Assembly (NCBI RefSeq): GCF_002099425.1
Contig: NW_018344009.1
Location: 1,360,001 to 1,424,000, forward strand
Reading direction: 5' to 3'
Length of the DNA: 64,000 nucleotides
Origin: Phascolarctos cinereus
Taxonomy: Eukaryota > Chordata > Mammalia > Diprotodontia > Phascolarctidae
Part shown: piece by piece, positions 31,310 through 40,930 of the stretch
Position numbering within the stretch: the stretch's first letter is position 1
Layout of the letters: the number at the start of each line of letters is the position of its first letter
Notes under the pieces: model-generated
Database searches by the model: none
What the model saw: the letters and a program-made list of their open reading frames with translations, nothing else
What the model was told of the DNA's origin: nothing
Program-made: the position numbers and the translations under genes

Positions 31310-31496
31310 GAATCTAGGGCCTCAAGGTCACATGTGGCCCTCTAGGTCCTCAAGTTTGATCCTTTGACTGAATCCAAACTTCACAACACAAATCCCCTTA
31401 ATAAGAGGATTTGTTCTGTAGAACTTGGACTCAGTCAAATGGCCACACCCAACGACCTAGAACGCCACATGTGGCCTCAAGGCCAGAGGTTCCCTG
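31310..31496. mobile_element. hAT-type MITE with 8-bp target-site duplication
   Basis: The termini are inverted repeats of each other: left 'cacatgtggccctctaggtc' pairs with right 'gacctagaacgccacatgtg', and the outer ends pair with a small gap. Flanks are 'ttctaccc' (31302-31309) and 'ctctaccc' (31497-31504), an 8-bp duplication with one mismatch, as hAT elements make. About 187 bases, no transposase. It resembles non-autonomous hAT elements (OposCharlie type) known in marsupials; the name is from memory. Confidence 0.88.
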
Positions 31497-31564
31497 CTCT
31501 ACCCTATAAACAAATGGAACTACTCCATATCCCCCAATCTTTTCCTGTTCTCTCCCAGCTCTTT

Positions 31565-32018
31565 CTCTTTTCTTTTTTTCCTCACATTTTAATTTTCTTT
31601 ATTATTAAGAAATATCTTTTTATTTACTTTTTTGACTCTATGCTTGTGCCTTCAACACCTTCAGAACAACTGCCTGCTCCTCAATAAGGAAAGCACACTT
31701 GACCCTGTCATGGACATATTTAGTACACATAGAGTCACCATAAGCCCTGCTGACATGTTTTTTTTTGTCTTTGATTGCCTCATAAGAACTCCAGGTCTCA
31801 AGGCACAAACACCTTGAAGTCTTCCTAGGCACACACCACAGCTGATTTGGGTGCTTTTCCAACTTTCTTGGTATAAAGATAAACAATTCTGTGACCTGGG
31901 GCTCGTGACAGCCGAGTTTTATTAGAAGCTGTATTATGGGACAACCTATGGTAACATGTCAGATGCTGAGCCATTTTTCATTCCTGTCAGGTCCATCACC
32001 AGAAAAGGAAAAAAAACT
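31565..32018 (-). pseudogene. RPL34: RPL34 processed pseudogene (60S ribosomal protein eL34)
   Basis: RPL34 is a 117-residue large-subunit ribosomal protein. The minus strand reads from an ATG at 31974: [20 protein letters not shown].., then '..[25 protein letters not shown]', closely matching RPL34, and in another frame '[36 protein letters not shown]', the RPL34 C-terminus. There are two frame changes: loss of one base after the KSA codons, and two extra A in the run at 31758-31766. CAG to TAG near 31638-31640 also truncates it, and the native stop position is 31620-31622. No introns are present although the gene has them, so it is a retrocopy. A/T-rich sequence with AATAAA follows the stop. 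It sits inside a sense L2. Flanks 'ctttctctttt' and 'ctttctttttctc' may be a decayed duplication. It is not functional. Confidence 0.95.
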
Positions 32019-32379
32019 TTCTTTTTCTCATGCTGTTTCCCATGCCAGGAATGGACTTCCCTTCCACGCTTATCCCAATTTGATTTGTAGAAATTCAATC
32101 CTTTGTTCTAGGTCTCAGTTCTCCAGGAAGCCTTCTTTGATTCTTCCTCAATGAAAATGGCCACCTCTTCCTCAAATTTCTCCTAGTACCTTCTCTGGAT
32201 TTCATTGCACTGAACACATTCCCTGTATTATATTTATGATATTTTTTTGGCCACCATCCCTCACCCCTAGAGGGCAGGTGCTAGATCCTTGTTCATATTT
32301 GTATCTTAGAACCCAAGATAATGCCTTGCTCAAAATAATCCTATAAGAAATACTAGTTGAATTCAACAGAATAGAATCC

Positions 32380-32640
32380 TCACTGACCTGTCTACCGGGT
32401 ATGAAATGACCACTCTGAGATTACTAATGGGACAGACCCTTTTGGAAATACAGAACCTTGCCCCAGCCCTTTCTGATGAGCCCATCAGTGCACGTTCCTG
32501 ATGCTGGCACCTCTCTGAGGGTCCCCGGGCAAGTTACCTCTCTGGTCCTCAGTTTCTTTCTCTGTCAACGGTAAGTGTTAGATTGGATGGCCTTTCTTCT
32601 CCCTTCTTGCTCAGATATTCTATTCCCATAATTTCAGAGG
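32380..32640 (+). mobile_element. SINE 3' part, sense, with unassigned upstream
   Basis: 'tcctcagtttctttctctgt' and 'agattggatggcctttc' mark the 3' half from about 32525. 32380-32520 is not assigned. Confidence 0.6.
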
Positions 32641-32885
32641 CAATGGAATAGGGGAAAGAAGAACCACCAAAGACAAACATCTGGTCTTTTTCCATGGCTG
32701 TATAATGGCTAGGAGAGACACCCTGGCCCAGGTGGTTGCAGCTAGAACTTGGGAGGCCAGACCCTTGGGTTACAGACAAAGCTACTGATGGGCTTGCTGA
32801 AGAATAATAGTAACTAACATTTACATGGAATTTTAAGCTTTTCTTTACATATTTTGTAATAATAAAAGTATGTACATAGCAAGAA
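32640..32885. other. non-repeat sequence
   Basis: No repeat except a short MIR-like 'agtaactaacatttacatgg' near 32812. No exon seen. Confidence 0.35.
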
Positions 32886-33217
32886 GCTAGGTTTCTCAGT
32901 GGATAGAGCACCAACCCTGGAATCAGGAGAGCCTGAGTTCAAATCCAGCTTCAGATACTTACTATCTGTGTGACCCTGGGCAAGTCACTTAATCTCCTTT
33001 TGCCTCATCTTTGGGAGTTCAAATGTGGACTTATATACTTACTAGATGTGTGACCTTGGGCACATCACTCCACCCTGTTTGCCTCAGTTTCCTCATCTGT
33101 AAAATGAGCTGGAAGAAGGAAATGGTAAACCACTCCAGGATCTTTGCCAAGAAAACCCCAAACAGGGTCACAAAGAGTCAGACATACCTGAAAAATGACT
33201 AAACAATAACAAAATGT
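32886..33217 (+). mobile_element. two adjoining tRNA-SINEs, sense
   Basis: Copy 1 (32886-33011) holds the head and middle ('gagttcaaatccagcttcag', 'agtcacttaatctcc') and no tail. Copy 2 (33013-33217) starts within the head ('gggagttcaaatgtgg') and keeps the full marsupial tail ('aaaccactccaggatc', 'aaaaccccaaacagggtc'). Confidence 0.87.
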
Positions 33218-33263
33218 AAACACAACTTTAAGGTTCACTACATATGTCATAATAATAATAGTA

Positions 33264-33740
33264 ATGTGGTTTGTCCTTAATTTTTGAAGAGAACCTTCAA
33301 CTCATGTGATCGAGGTCTAACAAGACAAAAGTCAGGGCATCTGGTGATGGCCTGGGGTGCATGGGATGACCTTGGCATCTTCAATGTCTGACTAAGCTTT
33401 AAGTGCTCCTCAGTGCCTGCTTCAGCACCTTCAAGGCTGGTGGAACAAATTGTTCTCATCCACCCATTCTGCCAGGGGATGTCTTCACATGCTTGGAGGA
33501 GACATTTCCCCAACTCACTGATGAATTTGAGGCCAGTCGGTTACCCTCAATCTGGTTTAGCCTGTCTGTAGAGACATTTTGCTGGGGAGTGGTCACTGCT
33601 CATGTCTACAGCTTCTTGGAGCCACAAGTGAGGGTTGGGTGAATCCGGTGGATACCATAGGTGAACGAGCAGCCCTGAAAAGAGTTCGGCAAACCTTCAC
33701 ACCACAGGAGCTAGCCCTCCACGAACATCCCATGTATTCT
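33264..33740 (+). mobile_element. MAR1 (RTE-derived marsupial element), long copy
   Basis: 'gtggtttgtccttaattttt', 'gaccttggcatcttcaatg', 'ctggtggaacaaattgttct', 'aactcactgatgaatttgag', 'cagcttcttggagcc' and 'gggttgggtgaatccgg'. It is the longest MAR1 copy in the window and covers the parts seen separately at 14.9 and 60.9 kb. Open frames across it are not host genes. Confidence 0.85.
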
Positions 33741-33747
33741 AACAATG

Positions 33748-33790
33748 ATGATGATGATGATGACAATGGTGGTGATGGTGGTGATGATAC
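33748..33790. repeat. (GAT/GGT)n microsatellite
   Basis: 'gatgatgatgatgatgac' then GGT/GAT units, at the 3' end of the MAR1 copy. Confidence 0.9.
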
Positions 33791-34345
33791 ATCACATTTA
33801 TATAGTACTTTAAGGTTTGTAAAATGCTTTATAAAGGTTATTTCATTTTATCCTTGCAGCAGCCCTGAGACATCAATGCTATTATTACCCTTATTTTATA
33901 GAAGAGGAAACTGAATATGAGGGCAGTCAAGTGACTCACCCAAGGTCACACAGCACTCAGTTACATAGCTTTGTAAGAATACCCAAACGCATCGTTCACA
34001 ACATCCAGCAAGATAAGGAGTGTGAGTATTATCAGTCCATTTTACAGATGAGAAAACTGAAAATGAGGATCATGACATAGATTTGGAACTGGAAGGGATC
34101 TTTGACACCATCATTTCCATTCTTCCTCACATTTTATAGATGAAGATGCTGAAGCCCAAAGAGGTTCACAGCATCCATCCACACGCACTGATTAAGTACC
34201 TACTGTGTTCTAGTCCCTTTGCAAAGTGGAGATGCAAAGACAACAGCAAAGCCAGTCCTGTCTGTCCTTGCAGAGCCTGTGGTTTATTGGGGAGGCAACA
34301 TCTACATAAATAATCACGTACAAAATAAATATGCATTAAATACAA
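33790..34345 (-). mobile_element. antisense MIR, MIR scrap, SINE and L2 end in series
   Basis: 33790-33975 is MIR ('gcagccctgagacatcaatg', 'caaggtcacacagc'). 34000-34075 is a MIR scrap. 34073-34175 is a SINE ('ttggaactggaagggatctt'). 34180-34345 is an L2 terminus ('gattaagtacctactgtgtt'). All four are antisense. Confidence 0.78.
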
Positions 34346-34829
34346 CCAATCTCTGCTCTCTCAAGCAAGAGAACCCTGGTGAGTTCAAGGCAGCTCGTCC
34401 ACTTTTGGGCCACTCTGAGAGCTCAGAAGTTGTTTTCCTTAAACCAAGCCTAGATTTGTCTCTTTGTAATTTCTGCCTCATACCAGCAACCAGGGTTCTG
34501 CTGAACCTTCTCTGTTCCAGGTTACATAGCTCCAGTTCTTCCAAATGATCCATCCATCCATGGTGAGACCCTCTGCCATTCAGATTGCCTTCCTCTTCTA
34601 GGACAAAACCATTCTGAGAGTTTTCAGAAAAATGTTTGCTTGGCAGAAATGTCTATTTCTGTGTCCAGTCACAACATTCCAAAAAGCGAATGCCTATTAG
34701 CTTTCCCTAGGATGAAACTAGAAGTCTTATCATTGCCACAAAACTAAAAATATTTCTTCAGTCAATGTTGAAAGGAGAGGTACTTTATGAATAAAGGAGG
34801 CAGCTGGGACTTCTAAAATCTTGAGGGTC
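34346..34829. other. non-repeat sequence, no gene seen
   Basis: No repeat family recognised. Two opposing frames (34219-34548 and 34314-34553) overlap the L2 end and have no domain. Confidence 0.35.
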
Positions 34830-35185
34830 TTTAGACCACAAGCTTAGAGCAAGAGGTCATCTAGCTCTCCTTTTACAGATGAAGAAACCAAGGACAAGGA
34901 AGTTCCATTTACTCAAGGTTACATAGGTGGTAAGTATCATTGCTGCCTCTGAAGGTGAGATGGTTTCCCTGTGGCCACAAAATTTGTAAATTGCAACAAA
35001 TCCTGACCTTTCTTTGCTAAGACCATTGTTTTCTGCACCACATTACAAAGACATTGGGTTCTCTGTGCCTCAGTTTCTTCGAGTAGAAAATGCTAGTAAT
35101 CCTAGCTTGCTCAGTTTCTCCCATGGGAAGGAGTAGGAGTGGAGATGATTTTAAAAAATCAATAGGGCTGTAAGTGCTTTGAGCT
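34830..35185. mobile_element. antisense SINE then sense MIR scrap
   Basis: 34830-34960 is antisense ('cttttacagatgaagaaacc', 'ctcaaggttacataggtgg'). 35050-35180 is sense and weak ('tgtgcctcagtttcttcgag'). Confidence 0.6.
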
Positions 35186-35189
35186 CATT

Positions 35190-36290
35190 GAAGATAAGAA
35201 AGATGACAAATGATTAAAGAACAGGGGCCCTTTCTATCCACTAATGATCTCGGTCCTAGAGTCCCTCAGCAGGTCTGTAGGGATGCCGTAGACACCGGGT
35301 TAATAAAGATACTCTTTCTTTGTCTCTCTCGCTCTTTCTTCTTCCTTCTGTCGCTATATACGAATACATCTAATTCTTCCTCCATCAATTGTATACACGG
35401 CTATATCTACAGGCACACACACACACTTTGGCTGCTGAGATCAAGCCCGGGCAGAGAAGCGGGAGGTCCAGGGAGACAGGCTCCCTGGCTGCAGGGCCCA
35501 CACACACAAATTGGATCGTCGACTTGAATTACTTCCACCAAGTTAAACCCCAACATCTCACCTCCGCCCTGGCCAGCCTAGCAGGGGACATGCTATACCC
35601 CCAACCCAGGAGCCACCCAGCTCCCTCATCAAAGGCATGTCAAGGAGGTTGGGCAAAGGGGTGATGGAGTGGGGGGTGGGAGAAGGAAGAGGGAGCAGGG
35701 AGAGGTTTTAATGACCCCAAATCCTGACAACTCATTATTCCTCTGATAAGGCGGTGGGAGCTGTCACTCTGAGATGCAGCCAGGGAGGTTCCCTAGAGAA
35801 ATTTGGAGGCTTTTGAGGCGTTTGTGCTAATCTTCTTATAAACATTGTTATTTATTTTTTTTTTATTTTATCCGACATGTGTCAAGCAGTCCAGCTAAGC
35901 CTATTATATCTCCAGGGAGGCTGGAGGTTTTCTTTTAAGATGGCCTGTCTGTTTCAGACAGTGGCAGCCAGCAGCTTTCCCACCCCATCCCCCACCTCAT
36001 CCCACCTTCCCTGCCCCCCACCCAATCTCTCATCAGTGCCACCCTAGGATCTTCCTCCCCACACTTCTTCCCCCATTAACCCAAAAGGAAAGGTCTACAG
36101 TGATCACATGGAGCTGTATCCTGGGCTGGGTGAGACTTGGACATTTGGCAGAGCCAGGCTTCTTTGCATGACCTCTTGGCATCAGGTTAGACTTTGGTGT
36201 GCCAAATTGGGCCCAATAACAAGGAGGTGGAAGAGTAGGTCTCATGCCACTATGGGTGATTAGCTGGCATTACTGAAGATGAAACTCTTG
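35190..36290. promoter_or_regulatory. non-repeat block, candidate conserved noncoding element
   Basis: The longest recognisably repeat-poor stretch in the centre of the window. 35230-35540 keeps several CpGs ('ggtagac'-type unique text, 'ttggatcgtcgacttg'). 35700-35960 has GATA-like 'ctgataagg', 'gtgctaatcttcttataaac', 'gttatttattttttttt' and 'tttaagatggcc'. The plus-strand frames 35210-35664 have no domain. Regulatory function is inference from low repeat content and motif density. Confidence 0.35.
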
Positions 36291-36299
36291 GCATGTGCA

Positions 36300-36420
36300 A
36301 TCACAGTGGTCCCTTACATTCACAAAGTGAATCATTCCTTGACAATGATCTTGTATCATCCACCCAGCAGCCCTAGGAGGTCAGCAAAGACATGGATTCT
36401 TCAATTTTTCCAGCCCTTGA
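36300..36420 (-). mobile_element. MIR fragment, antisense
   Basis: 'ttacattcacaaagtgaatc' and 'cagcagccctaggaggtcag' resemble the middle of antisense MIR; the 'tttacagatgag' core is lost. Confidence 0.5.
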
Positions 36421-36539
36421 AACTCATGAAGACCATCTAATAAAGGAAAGGAGTTGGAAACTGGGTTGCTGGAGGACTTGTCAAAAAATAATGAAATCAC
36501 TCTTCTTTTGAAGTCTGTGTTTGGGTGTATTTGTCCATC

Positions 36540-36700
36540 TGTCCATCCATCTATTCATATTTCTATCCATCCATCCATCCATCCATCTTTCCATCCATCC
36601 ATCCATCCACCACCCAGCTATCTGTCCACTTATCCATCCATCCATTCACCTAGCCATCCAAACATCTATCCACCCTTCTATCTATCCATCCAACCTTCCT
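36540..36700. repeat. (ATCC)n microsatellite
   Basis: ATCC units, perfect in the first third and degenerate afterwards. Frames give '[11 protein letters not shown]' low-complexity peptides. Confidence 0.93.
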
Positions 36701-37034
36701 TCCATCCGTTGGGAGGCAGTGATCACACACGTCTGCTGAATCCTAATCTAGTGCACTTACTATGACCCAACATGGCCTTCTGGACCCGCTACAATTCTTC
36801 ATTAAAGGGTACCATGCCTTTGTGCCCTTGTAAGGGTCTGATTATCAGCAGAAGCATGGATTCCTCTTGTATCCATGTGCGACCTTGCATGATATGAAGA
36901 GGCATGGGGCCTACAGCACTTGTAATTCTAGACAAACCACACAAGCCTAGATTAATAAATAGAAGAGATAAATGTATAAATGTCACCAGAAAAAAGGAAT
37001 GAAAGAAGCAAGCATTTAATAATTGTCATCCTCA
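36700..37034. other. non-repeat sequence, no gene seen
   Basis: No repeat family or exon recognised; a possible L2 scrap ('agcatttaataattg') lies at the right end. Confidence 0.35.
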
Positions 37035-37445
37035 TACAGCTCACATTTTTATAGCACCTTCTATGTGGCAGGCACTGGGCTAGGCACTTTACAATTATTA
37101 TCTCATTTGGTCCCCATAACAACCCTGGGAGAGGTGCTATTATTGTCCCCATTTAGCAGTTGAGGAAACTGAGACACAGACATCAAGTAACTTTCCCAGG
37201 GTCACACAGCTAATAAGTGTCTGAGGCAGGATTTAAACTCGGGTCTTCCTGACTCCAGGCCCAATACTCTACTGCACCACCTAAGTGTCCTGACTGGAAA
37301 GGTCCCTGGTGACCATCTGGCCAAAACTCGTCATTCTACCATTGAATAAATTGAGACCCAGAGGAGGCAAGATGACTTGGCTAAGAACCCTCATCCAGCT
37401 AGAGGCAGAGGCACAAGGAAAATCCAGGTGTCCTGATATAGAGGT
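37035..37445 (-). mobile_element. full-length MIR followed by a SINE, both antisense
   Basis: 37035-37292 is a complete MIR ('tatgtggcaggcactgggc', 'acaaccctgggagaggtg', 'agggtcacacagctaataag', 'ctctactgcaccacc'). 37293-37445 is a diverged SINE ('tggaaaggtccctggtgacc', 'gaggcaagatgacttggc'). Confidence 0.88.
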
Positions 37446-37792
37446 GAAGCTCTTTCCATCATTTCTTATAGGAGCTATGTCCATGGAAGACATGTTCGAA
37501 GAGGGTACAATTTAAAGAAAAGACAATGAAAACATCAGAGTTGTGCCAGAAAGCAAAGGAGGGTAGCTTCAAATCCAGGTCCAAATCCAGGCAGTGGGGG
37601 ACCAGGGAAGAGGCTGGCTTCTACCCCATTCACTCAGGAAGACTTCCTGAAGGAGGCAACTGGAATGACGGAAGGGAGAAGATGGTCATGGCACATTGGA
37701 CATTGGTTGCCAAAGTGATCTTCCTTGAGTATAGGTCTACATGTCATTTCCAGAGTCTCCCAACTGCTTAAGATTAGATACAAACCCCATTC

Positions 37793-38165
37793 TCTCATCT
37801 CTATCTCCTCATCTCCATCTTCTCATCTCCATCTCCTCATCTCCATCACCCTCTCATCTCCATCTCATCTCCATCTCCTCATCTCCATCTCATCTCCATC
37901 TCCTCATCTCCATCTTCTCATCTCCATCTCCTCATCTCCATCATCCTCTCATCTCCATCTCATCTCCATCTCCTTATCTCCATTTCCTCATCTCCATTAT
38001 CTCATCTCTATCTGCTCATCTCCATCCTCTCATCTCCATCTCCTCATCTCCATCTTCTCATCTCCATCTCCTCATCTCCATCACCCTCTCATCTCCATCT
38101 CATCTCCATCTCCTCATCTCCATTCTCTCATCTCCATCTCCTCATCTCCACCTCCTCACCTCCAT
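37793..38165. repeat. CATCTC-type array with higher-order structure
   Basis: Units of 'catctccatctcctcatctc' type with CATCAC, CTTCTC and CATTAT variants. A long variant pattern beginning 'catcttctcatctcc' recurs at 37816, 37911 and 38051 (spacing 95 and 140), which points to segmental duplication within the array. The two long plus-strand frames (183 and 212 codons, Ser/His/Leu/Ile-rich) are by-products. Confidence 0.92.
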
Positions 38166-38398
38166 CATCTCCTCAGTCCTCTGGCTTCTTTCCCATCTCT
38201 GCTCCAGCCCTTTGCCAGTTCTCCTAAATTTAGGTCCTGCAGTCAGTCAGTTATCTCCAGTTTATCCTGTCTGTAGCTTGTTCGTACATAGTTGTTTGCA
38301 CATAGTCTCCCCCATTAAACTGAGAGCTCCTCAAGGGCAGGAGCCGTCTTTTGCTTATCTTTATCTCCTCAGCCCTTAGCACAGTGCCTGGCCCAAAG

Positions 38399-38651
38399 CT
38401 TCTGTTGTTGTTCAGTAATTTCAGCATGTCCAACTCTTCATGTTCCCATTTGGGGTTTCCTTGGCAAAGACACTAGAGTGGTTTGCCATTTTCTTCTCCA
38501 GCTCATTTTACAGATGAGGAAATTGAGGCAAACAGGGTTAAGTGACTTGTGCACAGTCACATAACTAGTATGTGTCGAAGGGCAAATTTGAACTCAGCTC
38601 TTCCTGACTCCAGGCCCAATGCTCTATCCATTACTCCATTGAGCTGCCCTG
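38399..38651 (-). mobile_element. full-length marsupial tRNA-SINE, antisense, in the L2 tail
   Basis: 'ttgttgttcagtaatttcag', 'tttggggtttccttggcaaa', 'agatgaggaaattgaggcaa', 'ccattgagctgccc'. Flanked by 'tggcccaaag' (38389-38398) and 'tggcacaaag' (38652-38661), a 10-bp duplication with one mismatch. Confidence 0.93.
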
Positions 38652-38694
38652 TGGCACAAAGTAGGCATTTAATAAATGCTTGTTGATGACTCAT

Positions 38695-38850
38695 AGCCTT
38701 GTGAGGCATAGAGTACAAGTGCTTTATCCTCATTTTACAGATGAGGAAACTGAGGCCCAGCAAACTTTAGTGATGTGATAACAGTTGCACATCCTGTGAG
38801 TGGCAAAGGCAGAATCTGAACCCTCATCTTCCTGTCCAGATTTAGTACCC
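38695..38850 (-). mobile_element. MIR, antisense
   Basis: 'ctcattttacagatgaggaa', 'ctgaggcccagcaaac' and 'gcagaatctgaaccctcatc'. Confidence 0.8.
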
Positions 38851-39655
38851 ACCTCTGCAAGGCTCTTAATGGTAGGCCAGTTCCTCACTAGGGAAGAGAC
38901 TAGAGCCAGGGGGCTGTTCAACGTTAAGGACCTTGAACAAGGAATCGAAATGAGACAGGGGTGAGGGCCTGGCAGGGCCAAGGGATCATGGTGGGGAAGG
39001 CAGACTCTGGGAAACAGACAGAGGCACCATCTAGGGAGAGACTGACCTGTCTCATCTTCTAGAAAAAGTGACGGGGAGTGGAGAGAGGCCAGGTGGTAGC
39101 AGAAATGTCAAGTACTCACACCTCAGCGAGAGATTAGAAAGAGAGACAGAGACAGAGATGGACACACATGCATGTGCACACACACACGCACACACATACA
39201 TGCTCACACAGGCGACTGTTCCAACAGAAAATCAATAGTGGCTTATCAGGCTGCAGCAGAGACCAGCCAATTATACACCTCCCCTGCTACTCCTGCCTAG
39301 CAGACTTTTGTTGTTGTTATTGTTGTTGAACTTTGGCTCATTGGTGGTTGGACCCGGAGCATCAGGGGTGGTTGGGAGATGGGGAGGGGAGGGCTTCTCT
39401 TAGACTCATCTTCCAGGAGGGAGAGAGGAAAGCTAGAGATCTAGTTAAAACGGTGCCTTCTCAACTCCAGCTGTGGCTCAGCCTCTCCAGGGCTGGGCTC
39501 GTTTCAGATTTCTGAGTGAGCCAGAGTCACAATTTGGAAGCTAGTCCAATATCATCCACTGCCTCAGTTTCCCCATTGCAGCGTACCTACATAACAGGCA
39601 GCATGACCTCCATCTCCCCTCCTCAGGTGATCAGAGCTCTAAGCTCTGGAAGGAG
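38850..39655. other. mostly non-repeat sequence
   Basis: A CA/CG-rich dinucleotide stretch (39165-39210) and a (TTG)n run (39308-39328) interrupt otherwise unassigned text. 39215-39300 ('aaaatcaatagtggcttatc', 'ccagccaattatacacc') has no repeat signature. The minus-strand frame 38730-38981 overlaps MIR. Confidence 0.35.
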
Positions 39656-39659
39656 CCTC

Positions 39660-40330
39660 AATAATAAGGAAGTGGTGCCTGTATAGTGCAACCCTCTGAC
39701 ATCAAGTGCTGCTATCATTATTCTCATTTTACAGAAGAGGAAGCTGAGGCTAAGACTGATGAAATAACTTGTTCAGGGTCACACAGACAGTAATGGTCTG
39801 AGGTGAGATTTGCACTCAGGTCTTTCTGACTCCAAGTCTCATTTACCATACTGTGCTACCTCTGTAGAGAACATCTGTTCCAGCTGAATGAATGAACTAA
39901 AAAGCATTTAATAATAATAATAGCTAACATTTATGTAGTGCTTGCTGTGTACCAGACACTGTGCTAAGCACTTTATAATTACGGTGTCATTTGGTCCTCG
40001 CAACAACCCTTAGAGGTAGGTACTGTTATTATCCCATTTTACAGATGAGGACGCTGAGGCAAACAGAGGTTAAATGACTTGCCCAGGGTCACTAGTAAGT
40101 GTCTGAGTACATATTTGAACCCAGGTCTTGCTGACTCCAGGTCTGGCACTCTATACATTGCACCAGCGACCTGCTATTAAGCAACATCTATGTACAGGTA
40201 AGGCATAGTTGTTCCCATTTGACAAAATAAGCAACTGAGGCCCAGAGAGGGTAAGTAGCTCACCCAAGGTCAAACAGCTAGCAAGCGGTGGAGGGATACA
40301 GGTGTCCTGCTGCCTTGTGAGGGGCCCTTT
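39660..40330 (-). mobile_element. three MIR copies in series, antisense
   Basis: 39660-39862 ('agaagaggaagctgaggc'), 39910-40173 (near complete: 'ctaacatttatgtagtgctt', 'gtgctaagcactttataatt', 'acttgcccagggtcactagt') and 40190-40330 ('actgaggcccagagaggg'). The middle copy is the best preserved MIR in the window. Confidence 0.88.
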
Positions 40331-40404
40331 CCATGACACTATGGTCACTGCAAGGCTTTGCCATAATGGTAATGTTGAAATAAAATTAACTTCCTAGAAT
40401 TTAG

Positions 40405-40930
40405 CTGTGAAAAGAGACTTTAGGAGTCATCTCATCCAGTCTCTTTGTTTTAGAGATGGGGAAACAGAGGCACAATTCAATCCAATCTACAAGCATGTCT
40501 GTTATGTGCTAATTAAATGCTGAGGTTACAAATACAAGAACAAAAGTATTCCTGCCCTCAGGGAGCTTACATTTGAATGGGAAGGACGACATTTACCCAG
40601 AGAGGTTCAGAGAAGGAGCAGATCCATGATAGCCTTTGAGGCGAAGGCACTGAGTTCAAGGAAGGACCAGGAAAGGCTCCTGTAGAAGGTGGCCTTGGAG
40701 CCAAACCTTGAAGGAAGCTGGAGATTCTAAGAGTCAGAGGTGAGGAGCGGCCATTTTCCAGGCATGGGGGACTGGCCGTGCAAAGACATGAAGGCCAGAG
40801 ATGGAGGGGCAGACACTGAGGCGGGTGGGGTGGGGGGGAGTGAAATGACCTCCCCAAGGCAGCAGAGCGGGGACTTGAACCCTGGCCACCTGACACTGAG
40901 CCCATGGTCCTTTCCCCTACACTGTGATGA
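40405..40930 (-). mobile_element. SINE scrap, LINE-2 and SINE, antisense
   Basis: 40405-40470 is a SINE scrap ('gagatggggaaacagaggc'). 40472-40815 is L2 from its terminus inward ('ttatgtgctaattaaatgc', 'ccctcagggagcttacattt', 'ttccaggcatgggggactgg'). 40835-40930 is SINE-like ('gggacttgaaccctggcc'). Confidence 0.78.

Larger units (their letters stand above)
30740..32375 (+). mobile_element. LINE-2 3' region, sense, carrying two insertions
   Basis: Three collinear pieces: 30740-31309 ('ttggaatgacctcctaactg', 'ccttccaaggccctccatc'), 31505-31560 ('aatggaactactccatatcc') and 32020-32375 ('catgccaggaatggacttcc', 'ccaggaagccttctttgatt', then a decayed terminal tail with 'cctagagggcaggtgctag'). A hAT-type MITE and an RPL34 retrocopy fill the gaps. 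Confidence 0.85.
37690..38700 (+). mobile_element. LINE-2, sense, interrupted by a minisatellite and a SINE
   Basis: Pieces: 37700-37790 ('tggttgccaaagtgatcttc', 'gattagatacaaacccc'), 38235-38398 ('actgagagctcctcaaggg', 'gcacagtgcctggcccaaag') and 38652-38690 ('tggcacaaagtaggcattta', 'ataaatgcttgttgatgac'). The CATCTC array separates the first two and a SINE the last two. Confidence 0.85.

Noticed and set aside
36540-38165. CRISPR-like regularly spaced repeats
   Set aside because: The units are contiguous microsatellite or minisatellite copies without unique spacers, in vertebrate DNA.
37725-38379. 183- and 212-codon plus-strand frames of SHLHLLIS type
   Set aside because: They are a read-through of the CATCTC array in two frames. 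Both extend into L2 sequence, not into a recognisable protein.
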